The notes: a model not told the origin generated them from the letters alone. A stretch of 64,000 nt of DNA from Manis javanica (GCF_040802235.1 NC_133158.1:157802401-157866400), one strand, 5' to 3'; counted from the stretch's first letter, positions 46,304 to 59,514 are shown. Numbers and translations are program-made.

Positions 46304-48585
46304 CCCAGATCTTTGAGTTTTCCTTGGCTTTCTCCCCCTCCAGTCTGCCCTCAAGTTCAGTTCTCATTTTCCCAGCCCTGTGACCCGTTGAAAGTGCAGC
46401 TCAACTTCTCAGCTGTCTCTGCTGGAACTGGCCGATACTATAATGGGAGAATTGGCCCCAAATTTCTAGGTACATTGCTCTAGGTATCTTTCTTTCTTGA
46501 TCTTAATTCTGTGACTTTCTCTTGTTAACTCTTTGATATACTCAAGCATGATTTTAAACACCATTTCCTACTGTCTAGTTATTCTCAGACATGTCATTCA
46601 AAGTCTCTATCTTATTTTCTGGAGACAGAACAATTTCTGATTGTTTTTCAGTTTAGCTGCGGTAAATTCTCTAACAATTTTTAGAGGGGTATGTAGGTAC
46701 TCTGAGTTTCTGGCACACAGAGTCTATTAAAACTGTAGCCTCTTTCCTTACTCTGGCCTGGCTTCCAGGGGATATTTTTGCTCTTCTTCCATAACTTATT
46801 TCTCTTTCTTTAGACCATGTTGGGTGTCTTTTCTTCCTTATAGTTTTGCTGAAAATAAAAATAAAATGTCAGGTATATCTTTATTACTTAGGAGGTGTTT
46901 TGATAATTTTAACCCAAGTACCTTATCAGTTAAAGATAAGGGATCATGTATCCGATGTCTGGACTAAAATTAGGAAAGGGAAGTTAGAGACTTGTGCTTT
47001 CACAGTTAAGGGGCATAAGGATATCCTGCAGTCCTTTTCCTGAGTGACCCAATCCATCCTGGTGTAAGGGGCATTTTTACAGTACATGCAAAATAATTTT
47101 AAACCTCAAAAGGCTCTTGGCTGCTTATTCATGTCTTTATCTGCACTTCTGGCTGGACTTGGCAACACAAGAAAATTCTTGAATTTGCCTTTGGAAGAAA
47201 AAGAGTGAAATGTGTGGGTTTAGGTTTCCACTTTAATCCTACAATTTTATTACCTGATTTAATCTGAGTTTCTCAAGAAATGATTCACATTTCTCTCCAG
47301 TTGTTTCACAAGCCCAATAATTTTGGAAGCTTGACTTTAACCATGAAGGTTCAAATATGTAAAGGAGATTCACTCTGAAGATGAATATATTGAAAGACAT
47401 GAGAAGGATACTAAAAAACTCAAAGCATGTCTGAGCTGGCATATTATTTTTGCCCACATTTATATTTATGTCTGTGATCTGCAAAAGATATATTGTCTGA
47501 TGGGTGAGAGAGTTGGCATTTTCTAACCAAATTTTTTGTCTACCAAAGACTAAATTTAAGTAAACATGGATTGTGTTTTCCAGTTACTGACAATAGATAA
47601 ATAGCATGGTTATGTATAATAATACATACTTCATCGCCAAAATGGTTCCTATCCCAGTACATTCTAGTTATTCATCAGTTGTTTGATTCTTTGTGTGAAA
47701 GGTCTATTCCATCACTGATTTTCTCTCCCTATGAAATGTGACTACACATTTGATTGTGATTAGTTAACTGAAGGCTAATAAAAACTCAATAGAACTTCCC
47801 TGGGACTCACTGGCTTTGGACATTCCCACTAATATTCACATTTTGCGGTTAAACTGTCCCCATCTGCTCTTTGTAGAATTCTCCCTTAAGGTCTAGCCAA
47901 TTATTTCTGGGTTTCTCTATGTGCTCAGAGTGTGATCAGAGAGGGTCCTCTTTGCGCTTCCACTCTGGCCTCCTTTTCCACAAACTAGAAGCTATTTTGG
48001 GTGGAAGATGTGACCCATCCTTGTCAATGCAGCTTCTTTCCCCTCTAAGAATGTGCCTACTTTTTGTAGGTTTCAATGTTTTTTTTAACTTCTATAGCAC
48101 AAAACCGTTGAAGTGCTATAGAAGTGCACTCTTTCATATCATTGCTTTGTAATGTTCCTTGCAAAAGCTGGAAAAACACTACCTAATTGCGCAGTTGACT
48201 TGGTCCAAAGTAGCTCCACTAGCTTTTCGTCTGTCTCATAAAGTCCCAAATAGACACAGCTCTGTCAGCTTCTTTAAAATACTAGCATCTCGCTAGGGAG
48301 ATGCTAAAAACTGAATCCACAGGATTGGGCTAGGGAAGTCTCTTTTTTCCTTATCTTATTTCTCTCATCCTGACTCATTACCTTTTTTGACAGGTGCAAA
48401 ACAAAAACCAATGAAAATGTTAAAAACAAACAAGCAAACTCCCACAATGACCTTATTCCTGGCAAGCCCCTTTATTCCTGCGCATCAAAGCTCATACAAA
48501 GAGACACCAGGAGATGGTAAAGTGGGGTAGACCACCAGTTCATCAGACAGAGACAGCCAAACTTTAACTTTAGATTCAAACCTTT
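46304..48585. other. Unique sequence, nothing recognised
   Basis: 2.3 kb without a supported gene or repeat. Open frames 46846-47043, 47239-47484 and 47919-48152 are short and carry no motif. Confidence 0.4.
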
Positions 48586-48589
48586 ACAG

Positions 48590-48870
48590 AATCTTGGTAC
48601 TTCCATGTATATTTATTTGATCCTCACAGGAGGCAAAAGTCATAATTTTATGCTTTTATCAGTATTTACTATCTATTTGCTGGAAATGAAATACTTAGCC
48701 ATATATTTAGGATGTGAAAAGTGGCTGTCTATGGAAAGAGCATAAAGAGTCAAGGGAGTGAGCATGGGCCTGCTTAGTCGCTGATTGGTTATGTGAGCTG
48801 GTTAAATGATTTACCCTCCTAATAAGAAAAATATTAGTATTGGATCAGATAAGTATTATACTTTGTTAAT
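48590..48870. mobile_element. Two diverged MIR-like pieces
   Basis: 48600-48710 resembles a reversed MIR ('gatcctcacaggaggcaaaa'). 48745-48860 resembles a forward MIR ('gagcatgggcctgcttagtc', 'ggttatgtgagctggttaaa'). Both are weak. Confidence 0.45.
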
Positions 48871-50720
48871 GCTGTAATTTTCAATGATTCTAGATTGCTC
48901 CTCTTAAGGTATGGCACCAAATTGTTGAGGGTATTTGACGGAGGAAGGAGAAAAAGAAAGCAGAATTATTTTTTATCATGTTGGCCTGACTCTGTATAAG
49001 TGTGTAACCACTTAATAACATGTTTCTCACAAATTATTTAATATTAATTAACTATGCAATTGAGGAACTGTCTCCAAGGATCATTTTATTAGACCATTTT
49101 CAAGATATTAACATTTTAAAGGTATCCACTCAAAGGGGATTGTATTACCTCTTTGGATCGTCTGTCCATGATTTTAGTCATTCTACCTGTGTCTGAGTCA
49201 TCAACCCTACAACAGGTCAACTTTTCTTTCCTTTCTTTTCTAGCATGATACTAAGGGGTGGAAAGAATGTATCTAGCAAGTCATAATATATTTACATATT
49301 ATGCATATGCATATGTATATAACATGTGTGTTTATGTATGTATATATGTATATACATGTTGATCAAAAAAGAAGCAGTCATTTGTACTGAAAGAAAGGAA
49401 ATAGAATATGGAAGAACATCCCCAAGTGGGCGTTCACTGTAACTAGGAGTTTGGGAATGAATGAGATAATGTGTCATCTAATCTGATGTCACCACAGAGG
49501 GGTCAAGTTAGGGATTTGTTGAGCTCTAGGGATTTGTTGAGCTTCCAAAAGAAATTTTGGAAGACCATTGCTGTTACTGCCTTTATATACTTTTAAGAGG
49601 CCTGTTATGTGGGTACTGTGGAAGGCAGTAAGAAAATTTCACTTAGCAAATTATTTCTACTATGTTTAATGGAAGCATAGTACCTTGAAAGAGGCAGTGA
49701 CCTTTCAACATCACTGAGAGGTTTTCCATGTGAACATTTTGTTTTTTTAAACCAGGGTTTGTAGTTTCCCTATTCCCTTTCTTCCTCCCTCCCTCTCTTT
49801 CTTCTCTCTCTCTTTCTTTTTCTTTCTGTCTTGATTAAACTAAGCCAAAGATTTGATCGATCAATAAACATTTTTGGTTCCCTTTTGACACTGGACCAAA
49901 CTGTCTAGGTACTCAGTGGCATCTATATTCTTGTCTTTCCATTTAGTTTGCCTTTGCTTTACCAAATTGGGTTCATAACTACTCTATTAGATTAGTATTA
50001 GACAAAACAGCAAGTTTGCAGCAGCACAGTGGAAGATCATTTGTTAAACTATTATATATTACATTCTTTCATGAAACTCATTTAGGTAATGGGTAGTATT
50101 TTTTTGAAGTTCTCTTGGAAATAACATTACAAGTTAAACTTACCACTTTAAAGTTTCCCTTTAAAAGCTGGATCAGAGTGAATCTTATGTACTTGTTTTG
50201 TAGAATGGATAGAGGAAATATTTGATAAAAAATACTTGTTTTACAGGTTTTATCAGTTTCTCTGAAGCCATTTCATCCACTTTCATGCTCTAAATCATAA
50301 AATTTCATGCTTTTTTTGTGTGTGCAAAAAAACCCCACACTGCCTCCCCAGCACATAGATTTCTATTTATTTCTTTTGCCCCTTTTTATATTGTAGTCAT
50401 ATTTGCTACAGTCATAAACTGTATTATTAATAGTAAACTATATGTTTCCACCATAAATTTATGGCTTACCACTTTCCTTGGATCATGGCTTGGGACCCAT
50501 CCTTAGCTGTAGTTTTATGAAGTCAGTTATTTTGCTTTCCAGTACATCTGTTAAACTAATCCCCTAGTTCATGGTTTGCCTACTCCATCCATCATTCTCT
50601 CTGAGCAAAGTGCAATACTGGGGAAGTGTTTTCCTTTTTCAGTGGTAAATCATTAGAACAACACTCACTTTGTTACTTAGCATGTTCTCTTTCCATAGTT
50701 ACAGGCCTTATTTTTTGACA
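48871..50720. other. Unique sequence; CT-rich low complexity at 49785-49830
   Basis: 1.85 kb. TA/TG-rich tract at 49285-49360 and a pyrimidine tract at 49785-49830. A 19-bp direct repeat containing 'agggatttgttgagct' occurs near 49510-49545. No gene support. Confidence 0.45.
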
Positions 50721-50749
50721 CAGTCCTACATGTTCATTCTGTTAGTGTG

Positions 50750-51230
50750 TTAAGAAAACCTAATAGTGGCTTCAGGAATCCAGCACCATTCTGAAAACTG
50801 GCTTAAACAAAAAGGAATTTATTAGCTGATGCAACTGAACATCTCAGCAGCAAAGTTGCATTCAGGTACAGACTTATCAAGGTGCCTAAAAAGTCTGTTA
50901 AAAAGTCTCCCCATCTCTCAGTTCTACTCTTCTCTGTATCATCTTCATTCTCTTGCAGGATCTATTGGTGAACCCAAGCACCTCTCAGCTTACATTCTCA
51001 CACAAGGAGACTTTCTTCAGCAGTTCCAACAAACTTCCCTATACTGTCATGCAGGCCTTGCATATTGCAGGAGGTCATCCTTGGCCAAGGGCTTGCAATG
51101 CATTAATTGGTCAGGCCTGGGACCAATGCCTAGCCCTGGACCAGAGGATGAGAGAAACTCCACATTTATCGTGGACCTGGGGATTAAGAGTATAGAAAGA
51201 GTAGCTTTCCAAGGAAGATTCAGCTATTGA
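50750..51230. other. Possible unassigned old interspersed repeat
   Basis: Phrases such as 'ggcttaaacaaaaaggaatt', 'tattagctgatgcaactgaa' and 'ggtcaggcctgggaccaatg' resemble a common old mammalian repeat that I cannot name. The 133-aa plus frame at 50829-51230 lies inside it and shows no domain, so I do not call it a gene. Confidence 0.4.
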
Positions 51231-52279
51231 TCTTCAAAAAAGAGAGGATAAGTGATCCTTAAGAAAGTGTTCATTTTGGACATTTTCCTACTAAAATTCT
51301 TTCACTGTATTCATTTCCTCAGGATAAAATTTAACTCTTGTTATTGGATATTCAAGAATGTGATAATTTTTACTTCCTAAAACTTTGGTGCAATTAATTA
51401 CTCTAGTCTTATAAGTAGCCCCCTTATAAATTAATTGAATGTTTTCATATGCCATTGCCCTCAAATCTAGTATGTTGTTGTCTTTTATAAAATTGTTGTA
51501 AATCCTCCAATTCCTCTCTCAGTAATTTACTTAAGGCCTACCATTTCCAAAATATTTTCATTGGCCATCTTTGTTCACAATATTTTGTCTTGCCTTTGAA
51601 CTACAAATGGTTTTATTATTTACAACATTTCCAAACCTTTTTCATTTTTAATTTGTGTGTGTGCGCATCTATAAGGACCACAAACTGCCACTTGTTTGTT
51701 GTAATAAAAAGTCACAAAGATGAAAAGCTGCTATGAATTCAATAATGGGTTCAAATGAGATTGAATATTATTAACTTTAAGAGAATGTACATATATGCTT
51801 GACAAATGTTTTGTATTTATATGTGGAAGACTTTCTTTTTGGGGGGTCTATTCAAATGGATTAAAGGATTTCTGTCCATAATTCCCCACATTTTGTGCTC
51901 TTTAAAGTTGGTTACCATTAGTCTATGCCAATTTTTCATCTTCCTTGATATATCTACTACCACAATACTAATTGTGTATTTATATGTTGATATACTAGAA
52001 CCTTGGAATAATGATAGAAAAATGTGTTTTTTGTTTTAAATTTTTGACTCTATGGTTATTTTACATAATCAGATAAAATTATTGCTTAGTTAATTAGAAA
52101 TTTCCTTTTCTGGCTTTATATCTTTATTCCTAAATGTCTTTTGTTACTCTTAACACATCCTGAGTTTATGACTTGCATTTCATGATGGGTGGTATAAATC
52201 AACTTGATATTTGGAAGCTTGGAACTTGGAAACAAATGAAATGAGTTTATTGTTAATAAATATGCTGACATTTAAAAGA
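51231..52279. other. Unique AT-rich sequence, nothing recognised
   Basis: About 1.05 kb. The open frame 51806-52039 is hydrophobic by composition only and has no motif. No repeat named. Confidence 0.4.
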
Positions 52280-52284
52280 GGCAC

Positions 52285-52654
52285 TGTTATAGATGGATGT
52301 GTATCCCCCCAAAATTCCCATGTTGAAGCCCTAATCCCCAATGTGACTGTTTATGGAGACAGGGCCTTTACAGAGGTAATTACGGATAAGTGAGGTCGTA
52401 GGGTGGGACCCTAATCCAATAGCACTGTGCCCTTATAGAAAGAGGAAGAGACACCAGGAGTGCCTGTACACAGAGGAGAGGCCACATGAAGACACCATCT
52501 TTAGGCAGGGGAGAAAGGCCTCAGGAGAATGAAACCCACCAACACCTTGATGCTAGACTTCTAGCCCCCAGGACTCTAAGTGAAAATAAGTTTCTGGTGT
52601 TTCAGCCACCCAGCCTCTGGTATTTTGCTATGGTAGCCCTAGCTGACTACTACA
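52285..52654 (+). mobile_element. MaLR solo LTR (MST/MLT1-type)
   Basis: Near-complete 370-bp LTR, starting TGTTATAGATGG and ending CTGACTACTACA. Typical blocks: 'ccccccaaaattcccatgtt', 'ccccaatgtgactgtttatg', 'gtgggaccctaatccaatag', 'ttccagcc'-like and 'aataagtttctggtgtttca'. Flanks GGCAC (52280-52284) and GGTAC (52655-52659) match 4 of 5, a decayed target duplication. Confidence 0.9.
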
Positions 52655-53665
52655 GGTACAATCAGCATTATAGTACAGTTTGACTTGGTTTTCAAACTCT
52701 TATTAATTTAGATCTACTTTTTTTAACTTCAATAAGATTACTTGAGTTGAACTCAAAGGTGTAGTAGATTTAAAGTGTTATCATGCTTCAGTCATTTATC
52801 ACCGAACCTGAAATTCAAGGTAAAAGGTTAACAGACTTATTCACCATTTCATATTTCCAAGCTTTGAACTTTGCAGATGGTGATTAAGTACCTATTAAAA
52901 CTAATTCTGGTGTTCTAAAAATAAATGTGAAAACTATGAAATAGTGTTGTAGATCTTGGCTCTATTGTAATAACGTACATTATTTCATTTGTGGAATTTT
53001 GTTTGCAAAGCTTGCACACTGAATTAGGTATATCCACAGTAAATTGTGATAAAACAATACTCTTAGGGGCTTGACAAAGTCTGTCTGTCTGTCTCTCTAC
53101 TCAGTAATACTTGTAAGTTGGCAGAAGGCCTTTACTATTCATCAGTGTGCTAATGTGAATACTTTCAGAGCAGACAGAAGCTCGGATCTTGTTCTAGGAC
53201 TTTCAGAAATGCTTATTTGGCATCAAAGAGATCATAAATCTATTCTATGTGATTAAAATAAAGACAACAGTAGACTGATACATAAACTTGTGATTTGGTC
53301 ATTCACAGCAATACCTAAGGATTCACCTATAAACTGCTAAAAGAACTATTCAAATTAGTCATGTAAGTTTAGAAATGACAATTTAGTGAAAAATGTCAGT
53401 TATGCTACTTAGTGACATAAAGAACAAGAGAATATTTGGTTAGGTGAAGGGTTTGTTATTTTCTTTTTACATTTTAGTTATATTTTTTGAGCTATTAAAT
53501 ATTTTTAATTGCCTGATTATGATCTGAGCTCAGGGTTGGCAGAAATGTTCAAGGAAGACTGCAGCACAGTTTTGGATACATCAGTATTTTTAAGCATATT
53601 TATAACATTTTGTAATAAATGAAAAGCAGCATTTAAAAAGCCAAAATAGTAAACACTTTTTTATT
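52655..53665. other. Unique sequence, nothing recognised
   Basis: 1 kb without a supported feature. Confidence 0.4.
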
Positions 53666-53669
53666 AATA

Positions 53670-53885
53670 ATAAGAGCTGAGTGCTATGTGCTAGGTCCTG
53701 CATTAAATTATAAATCTATACTTATCACACTTAATCCTTCAATCAATCCCATGTGGTGGCTACTATTTTATAGATGAGTAAACTAAGTCACAGAATCTTA
53801 AGGAAATCAATCAAGCCACAGAACTAAGAAGGGATTTGAACTCAGGATCTCTACTTTAGGGTCTATGTTCTTAACTGCTAAATTC
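53670..53885 (-). mobile_element. MIR SINE
   Basis: 'tgctatgtgctaggtcctgc', 'ctattttatagatgagtaaa', 'ggatttgaactcaggatctc' and 'gggtctatgttcttaactgc' form a well-preserved reversed MIR. Confidence 0.85.
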
Positions 53886-54041
53886 TAAAGTGTCTCTGTG
53901 TCCTAGTATGAATATCTATTAGGTACTTTATTCAGCAATGGGTTAAAAATTCTTATGGATGTTACCACAATATTGACTTTTATTAATAGCATGTAGTTTT
54001 CTAGATAAACTTATTAAATTGCATTATAAGTTCTCAGTGGT

Positions 54042-54371
54042 TGATGAAGGGAAAATGGATGGTTCTGCAGCCAGGATCCTCACCTGACCCTAATCTACTT
54101 GATGATATAATTGGCTTGCTGCTAGGCTACTGCTTATACAGCTGTTGGCAATGGTGTTACTACATAAAGAGCTCAGCCCAGTGCTCTCCTTGGAGGTAGA
54201 GACACAGATGGATTGCAGACTTTCCAGAGGCAGATGTGATTCCAGTGTTCAACCTGCCACTGTGAGAATAAACCTTGGTATAAACTGTTTTGCCCCTAAC
54301 ATTTTGTTGGTATTCAGTCTCACCGAATCCAGAGTGAACTTGCCTAGGGTCAATCCCCCTCAGGAAAGACA
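54042..54371 (+). mobile_element. Solo LTR, shared family copy F
   Basis: 'ccaggatcctcacctgaccc', 'ctacttgatgatataattgg', 'ctacataaagagctcagccc' (TATA-like), 'gagaataaaccttggtataa' (poly(A) signal) and 'gtgaacttgcctagggtcaa' identify it as a plus-strand relative of copies B and D. It is more diverged, the start is ambiguous, and no target duplication was found. It lies 30 kb from the cluster at 14.6-24 kb. Confidence 0.82.
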
Positions 54372-54484
54372 GCTGATAAAATCATGAACTGCAGGGGAGA
54401 AGAATCTGATCTTTATTATAAGCCCTTATTTATCTTAAATGAAAGTAAATACAATAAAAATTGCATAGCCTTTTGAGTTTCACA

Positions 54485-54640
54485 TAAAGATTTAATTCTT
54501 TTCAATTCATTTAAGCCTTGCTATAATTGTTTTTGGTAGGGCATTTGTTAATATTTCTTTTTATAGATGAGGCAAAGGAAGCAGATTTCAAATGACATGC
54601 TTCTGATTATATGGTGAGTGAGTTGTGAGCTGGCATTTTT
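54485..54640 (-). mobile_element. MIR SINE fragment
   Basis: 'caattcatttaagccttgct', 'ctttttatagatgaggcaaa' and 'atatggtgagtgagttgtga' match the 3' and core of a reversed MIR. Confidence 0.65.
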
Positions 54641-54784
54641 TCCCTTTACTTTTTTCATATAATTCTTGTGTTCTTGAAAAAAAATGATAACAAATTACCT
54701 AGAGATTTCTAGTGTTTATTTAAAATTATTTCCGAAGTGAAGAATTTTTATTTAAACAATTAATAGATTAAACTGATAAACTGG

Positions 54785-55050
54785 CTTAATATACATGCAC
54801 ACGTACACATTTATATGAATTATAAACATATATGTATATATATTTTTCATATATATATGGTACATATATGATGTATTTGGGTACATGTATATATGAATTA
54901 TATATATGTATGTATACATACATGACCTGCTTTAAGGGTGTTCTTTCTCTCTCCTTTCTCTTTCTTTCTGTATCTCTCTGTCTCTGTGTCTTTTTCTCTT
55001 GGACTCTTTCTCTCTCTATATATATTTATATACATGCCCATATATACATC
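54785..55050. repeat. TA-rich and CT-rich low-complexity region
   Basis: Alternating TA/TG/CA steps at 54785-54930, CT-rich sequence at 54940-55018, then TA again to about 55050. Confidence 0.85.
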
Positions 55051-55226
55051 TAGATCTTTCAAAGCAGATCATAGTGGTGCAGACACTTGAACTTGCAGAT
55101 ATTTTCCTGATGAATATATTGGAATCATATTACTTGCTAGTTTCATTTAATTACTTTCAGCAATGTTTGGGGGATCCTATTATAGATTCTTCACTTTCTC
55201 ATTATTCCTTCTTGGTTGTAACAAGT

Positions 55227-55756
55227 TGAAAATTGACCCAAGGAATGAAATGAGGCAAATTATTACATCAGCTTTATTCCTAAAAAAGTTGGATTGTGGA
55301 GTGAAGTGAATGACCTGTGCCAAAAACAGGACCTCATCCTCTTTTAAGACAGAAGCCCATAGAGTGGGACTGATTCTACTTTTCACCGATTGCCAGACAG
55401 AAAAGGCAAAATAGGGCTGAGCTGGATAAGTTTGCAGGAGAGAGGTACATTTTGTCTGCCCAGCATACACTTGGGTCCAGAAGGCCATGAGCAAGAAACG
55501 TTGAACACAGTCGTCTTTGCTTCTGCAAAACCACTGGTAACACAGCCGATCATATTCACTCAACTGGGGAGCAGTGAGTAATAGATTGAAGATAAAAGTG
55601 GAATGCGGAATGATTGGCAAAGGTTCCCTCTTAGAGACCACAGGCGGAATGTAGTCAGAAGATCTGGGTCCTCCTCAAGCCCTTTAGTTGTGTCCTCTTA
55701 ACCCATTGTCACACAGAATCTGAGCCCAGCATTCTATCCCTTTTCTATTTTTCACA
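55227..55756 (-). mobile_element. Candidate solo LTR, family not identified
   Basis: 530 bp with TG...CA ends on both readings (minus strand TGTGAAAAATAG...AATTTTCA). Flanks ACAAGT (55221-55226) and TCAAGT (55757-55762) match 5 of 6. On the minus strand an AATAAAGCTG signal lies near 55270, and a TTAAAAGAG TATA-like box about 70 bp upstream. A 153-codon open frame (55180-55641, minus) crosses it, but it has no retroviral or host domain and runs past the LTR edge, so I treat it as chance. Confidence 0.6.
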
Positions 55757-55762
55757 TCAAGT

Positions 55763-56305
55763 TATACTCAGCTACACATTCCAAAGCAGCTGATTAGAGA
55801 CTGTCTAGGTGACCCATGGCAACATAATTACATTCAATACCAGCAACATAAAAATCGATATGACACCCTTCTTTTTATTAAATTTCTGGGTATAAATTAA
55901 AACCCATAAATAAGTCACTCTTGAATTATAGTCAAAATATTAAATATTCAAATCCTTTACAGCACTCCTGTCCTGATAGTCCTGTATAATAAGATTATTT
56001 TCCACTTATAAGCCTGAGATCTTGAGGCTATTTCTTTCTTCACCTGCTTATGACAGACAAGAGAGTACAGCCCCCAAAAGGACATCACTTCAACAAGCAT
56101 GAATGACACTTTCAGGAAATAGTCAGTGTGACAGGTTTGCAAGCCAGCAAATAGTGTCACTTGCTCTAAAGTCTCTTATTCCCTAGATAGCCAACGGCTT
56201 ACAACTCGAAACAAGCATTCTCTGAAACATTTGTATCAAGAAAGTCACTCCCTTCACCACCTCCAGGAATTTCTATATTGCCTCTTCTCCAGTTAGGTAA
56301 GGAAT
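55763..56305. other. Unique sequence, nothing recognised
   Basis: About 0.5 kb with no gene support. Short frame 55957-56160 (minus) has no motif. Confidence 0.4.
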
Positions 56306-56309
56306 TGGT

Positions 56310-56450
56310 CAATTTTAGAATCATCTAAGTCTTTTTAAAAATCTGCATATCCATGTCTCACCTCAGATGATTTAAGTCAGAACCTCTAGGGGTGGTGCAG
56401 AAGTATCAGCATATTTTAAAGTATCCCAGGTTAAAATCCACTACAAGAAT
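56310..56450. mobile_element. MER5-type hAT-Charlie fragment
   Basis: 'tttagaatcatctaagtctt', 'cagatgatttaagtcagaac' and 'ctctaggggtggtgcagaag' resemble a MER5-like element with its central 'ctgattcagtaggtct' part diverged. Confidence 0.65.
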
Positions 56451-57470
56451 GGAAGATGACCACTCCACAGGGACATTTCTGTTCCCTAACTCAGAAACGT
56501 GGCCTGTTTTCATTCACTCTTGGCCAGTTTACAATTGTTCTCCATGTAGTTCAACAGTGACATTACGTTTGGTATCTAAGAACCTGCAGAACTTGATGGT
56601 CCCAGCCAGGTCACAGGCATCTCCCTCAATTTTCCTCAAATTTCAGGCCATGCTTTGCACAACTGCTAATCGTATTTTTAATTGCATTGTTTCCAAAACC
56701 GGTAAATCGCATATGTTTGTATCAATTTTCTCAATTGAACATTAGGATCCATAAGAAGCACTCTCCATGTCACTAGTCAGTTACACTCTTGAACAGATCC
56801 CCAGTACCAGGCACCCCTGTCTAAACCCACTGTGTCCCAAGGGTTTTAGTATAGGGCCTGTTCCATATCACTTAGCATACTTTTGCCTCAACATTCTGGG
56901 AATCTTGATATTACTGCTAAAGTCTGATAAAAAAGTAAATACGTGTGGCTACTGATTATTTTCTGAAGTATGTATGAGGTTGATCAATACCTCAATACCT
57001 CTGTTTAAGTTTCCAACAGGTCAGCATATACAGCATCATAGGCCATCTCTTTTCTGGAACTACTGAAGCTCCATTATCATCTAAGTTTGTGTACTTGTGT
57101 TTGACAACCCAGTAAACATCTATTTAAATTCTTAGGCCTTTGATGAGGAGAATAAAGTTTATTCTCTGTGTAGATAACATGTGGAAATTTTTTCTTAAAC
57201 TTTCTATGTCAAAAGAAGCTGATAGCAAATGCCAGAGGTTCCAGCATTTACAAACATGTGGCAGCTTGATGCTAAAAAAGACTCATCACACCAGCACTAG
57301 CTCATTAAGGATGTGCTATATTGCAGCACAGATGAAGTATCTTCAGGGCATCAGCAATTTCCCAGGAATGAGAAACAATGCACCTTCTCTCTGCCACACA
57401 GTGGTGTACTGTAAAAGTGACCATAATCCTTCACTCTTTTCTGAGTTCACACCCCTTTGCACAATGATTT
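56451..57470. other. Unique sequence, nothing recognised
   Basis: 1 kb with short frames (56392-56745, 57140-57475) that have no domains or splice context. Confidence 0.4.
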
Positions 57471-57484
57471 TGTAGCATCTTTCA

Positions 57485-57940
57485 GCAAGAGGTGGAGTCT
57501 GTTTTTCTTCCCTTGGAATTTGGGCAGTTAGTGTCACTTGTACTCTACCAAAAAATTTGGCGGAAATGTGTGCCAGTTCTGAGACTAAGACTGAAGAAAT
57601 CTTGCAAACTTCCAGTTATTCCCTGGGATTTCAACTCTGCCTACTGGACAAAAGCAGGCAGATCTGCTGTGGATGGGAGTCTGCCTCAACCGTAGTTAAC
57701 GCCAGCCCAGTTTTCCCCGCAGAGGGCAGAGACACATGGTAGAGCCTGGACGATATCAAAGCCATGCCTCCAGATGATAGCTGGTGCATGAGAGAGGGAG
57801 CCCAGCCAAGCTAAGAACTGCCCAACTGAGTTCAGCTGAAATTTCTGATCTAGAGAATTGTAGCTGAAACAATAGTTGCTGTTTTAGGCCATGTTTTATG
57901 TGCTTTGTTATGCAGGAGTAGCTAATGCTGTCATACTAAT
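57485..57940 (+). mobile_element. MLT1-type MaLR LTR
   Basis: 'ggtggagtctgtttttcttc', 'ggaatttgggcagttagtgt', 'gtgtgccagttctgagacta', 'aagaactgcccaactgagtt' and 'tgttttaggccatgttttat' follow the MLT1C/D-like order through to the 'ttgttatgcaggagtagcta' end. The AATAAA is lost. Confidence 0.85.
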
Positions 57941-59505
57941 GGGCTCTATTTGGGTGATGTTTCTGTCTTAGTGTGTGGATCTGAGGTTAGGTGCTAGGGA
58001 TGTTCATGTCCTGTCAAGCTTATTCTCACATTGGAATTTTTAAGTACAAATATCTTCATGCAGATCACAGCTCTGCCATGTACTAGCATACATGTCATGG
58101 CAAGAGAAGCAAACTGCATCAATTTCTCTCCAAACTCCAACTTGTTAAAACCCACCCTTTATACTTCTATTGCTACTAGGAATTAACAAGGTGAGAGGTT
58201 TGATGTCCCCATAGTCTTTTGATAAATGATACCAAAAACTGCCAGTTACTCTGGTGTCTTTGTTTCTCCTCATAGGTACAACTTCCCAGATACCAAAGGC
58301 ATTTTATATAATGTAATGTGTGTACACGCACATGAACACACATGCACACACATGCATACACACATGCCTTGTGATAGAATGGCTGAAGGTTTTGGAAAGC
58401 ACAGTAATAACCAGCATTGTTACTATTTGCATGTGAGTTGCTCTACTGGCATGTTTTAGCAATGATAAGTTGAACATGAGTATTTAGAAGAAGGAAGAGG
58501 AAGAAGAAAAGGAGGGCCACATCCTTCTTCCTTCATGGTAAACGGAACTCTCTCTAGGAGGCTAGTCCCCAGGCCCTAGCTGGCTCATCCACTATTGTAC
58601 TTGAGGCCCCCTAGTCTTTAAGGGAGCTGATGCCTCCTGTCGGCAGTTCTCTTAGATACTGGAGAAATTCTGGCTTTGAGAAGTATTTTAGGTTCCTTCA
58701 GCGTAGATTTCATATATTGCTATAACTGTGATCTGTATGTCCAACCTAGGTCTCCAATGTTCTTGAAAAGGCAAATGTAACCCAAACCCAATTTGCTGAT
58801 CTGCTTGTAATTTAACATGGATCATGGCACATGAGTTTTGGTAAAGGATGTAAAATATCAAGAATTTTCTCAATATAAGCTCCCATATCGAGGGGAATGG
58901 GGACATTTTTGAAAAATGCACTGCCTGGACTTACATGAGCTTATGATCAACATTTTGAGCAAAATTTAGTACTGTTTAAAAATTGTGTCATTTCATTGTA
59001 GTCACTGGATATTTCCATTTCCTGTATCTACAGTGGTAAAAGTGATGAGTAGATTTTCTCAACAATTTGATAAATCACATAATTTCTCTGCTTGGAAATT
59101 TGTGTTCTGTTTCTTATTAGGACTCAAGATAAAGGATTATCACAGTCTTTCCTTTCAGCACAGACATTGAAAACTCAGAATTTATTGTGTAAGTCTTCTG
59201 CAGTAGGAAGAAGGTTAAAAATATGGCTACAAGGGACTCATTACCGACACTAATTCGTACAGTGGTGACACTACGTAGTTCCCTCCCTACTACCAAGTGC
59301 ACACAAAGGGAAGGTGATTAATCCTATTTGTGGAAGGGGAGGTGGGGAGATTGTTTTTAAGAATGTCATGCAGAGTGGGTAGTATTTGGAGAAAGCTTTG
59401 ATGGATAAGATTTGCCAGGTAGAAAATGGCAAAAGGATATTTTAGATAGGGGTAATAAGAGGAGTGAAAATTCAGAGAGAAAAAAAGAATGTGTATGCTT
59501 GCTTA
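57941..59505. other. Unique sequence; CA/CATG repeat at 58318-58368
   Basis: 1.56 kb. A short imperfect (CACACATG)n-like tract at 58318-58368 and a purine run at 58480-58520. No gene support. Confidence 0.45.
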
Positions 59506-59514
59506 CAGAAATCC

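Noticed and set aside
50829..51230. 133-codon plus-strand open frame
   Set aside because: It lies in what looks like an old interspersed repeat, has no domain, and a second frame (50953-51195) is equally open across it.
55180..55641. 153-codon minus-strand frame as a possible gene
   Set aside because: It crosses the edge of a candidate LTR and shows no retroviral or host domain; retained only as an item in the findings.
58318..58368. CACACATG-like units as a CRISPR-type array
   Set aside because: Units are short, imperfect and without spacers; this is an ordinary vertebrate microsatellite.
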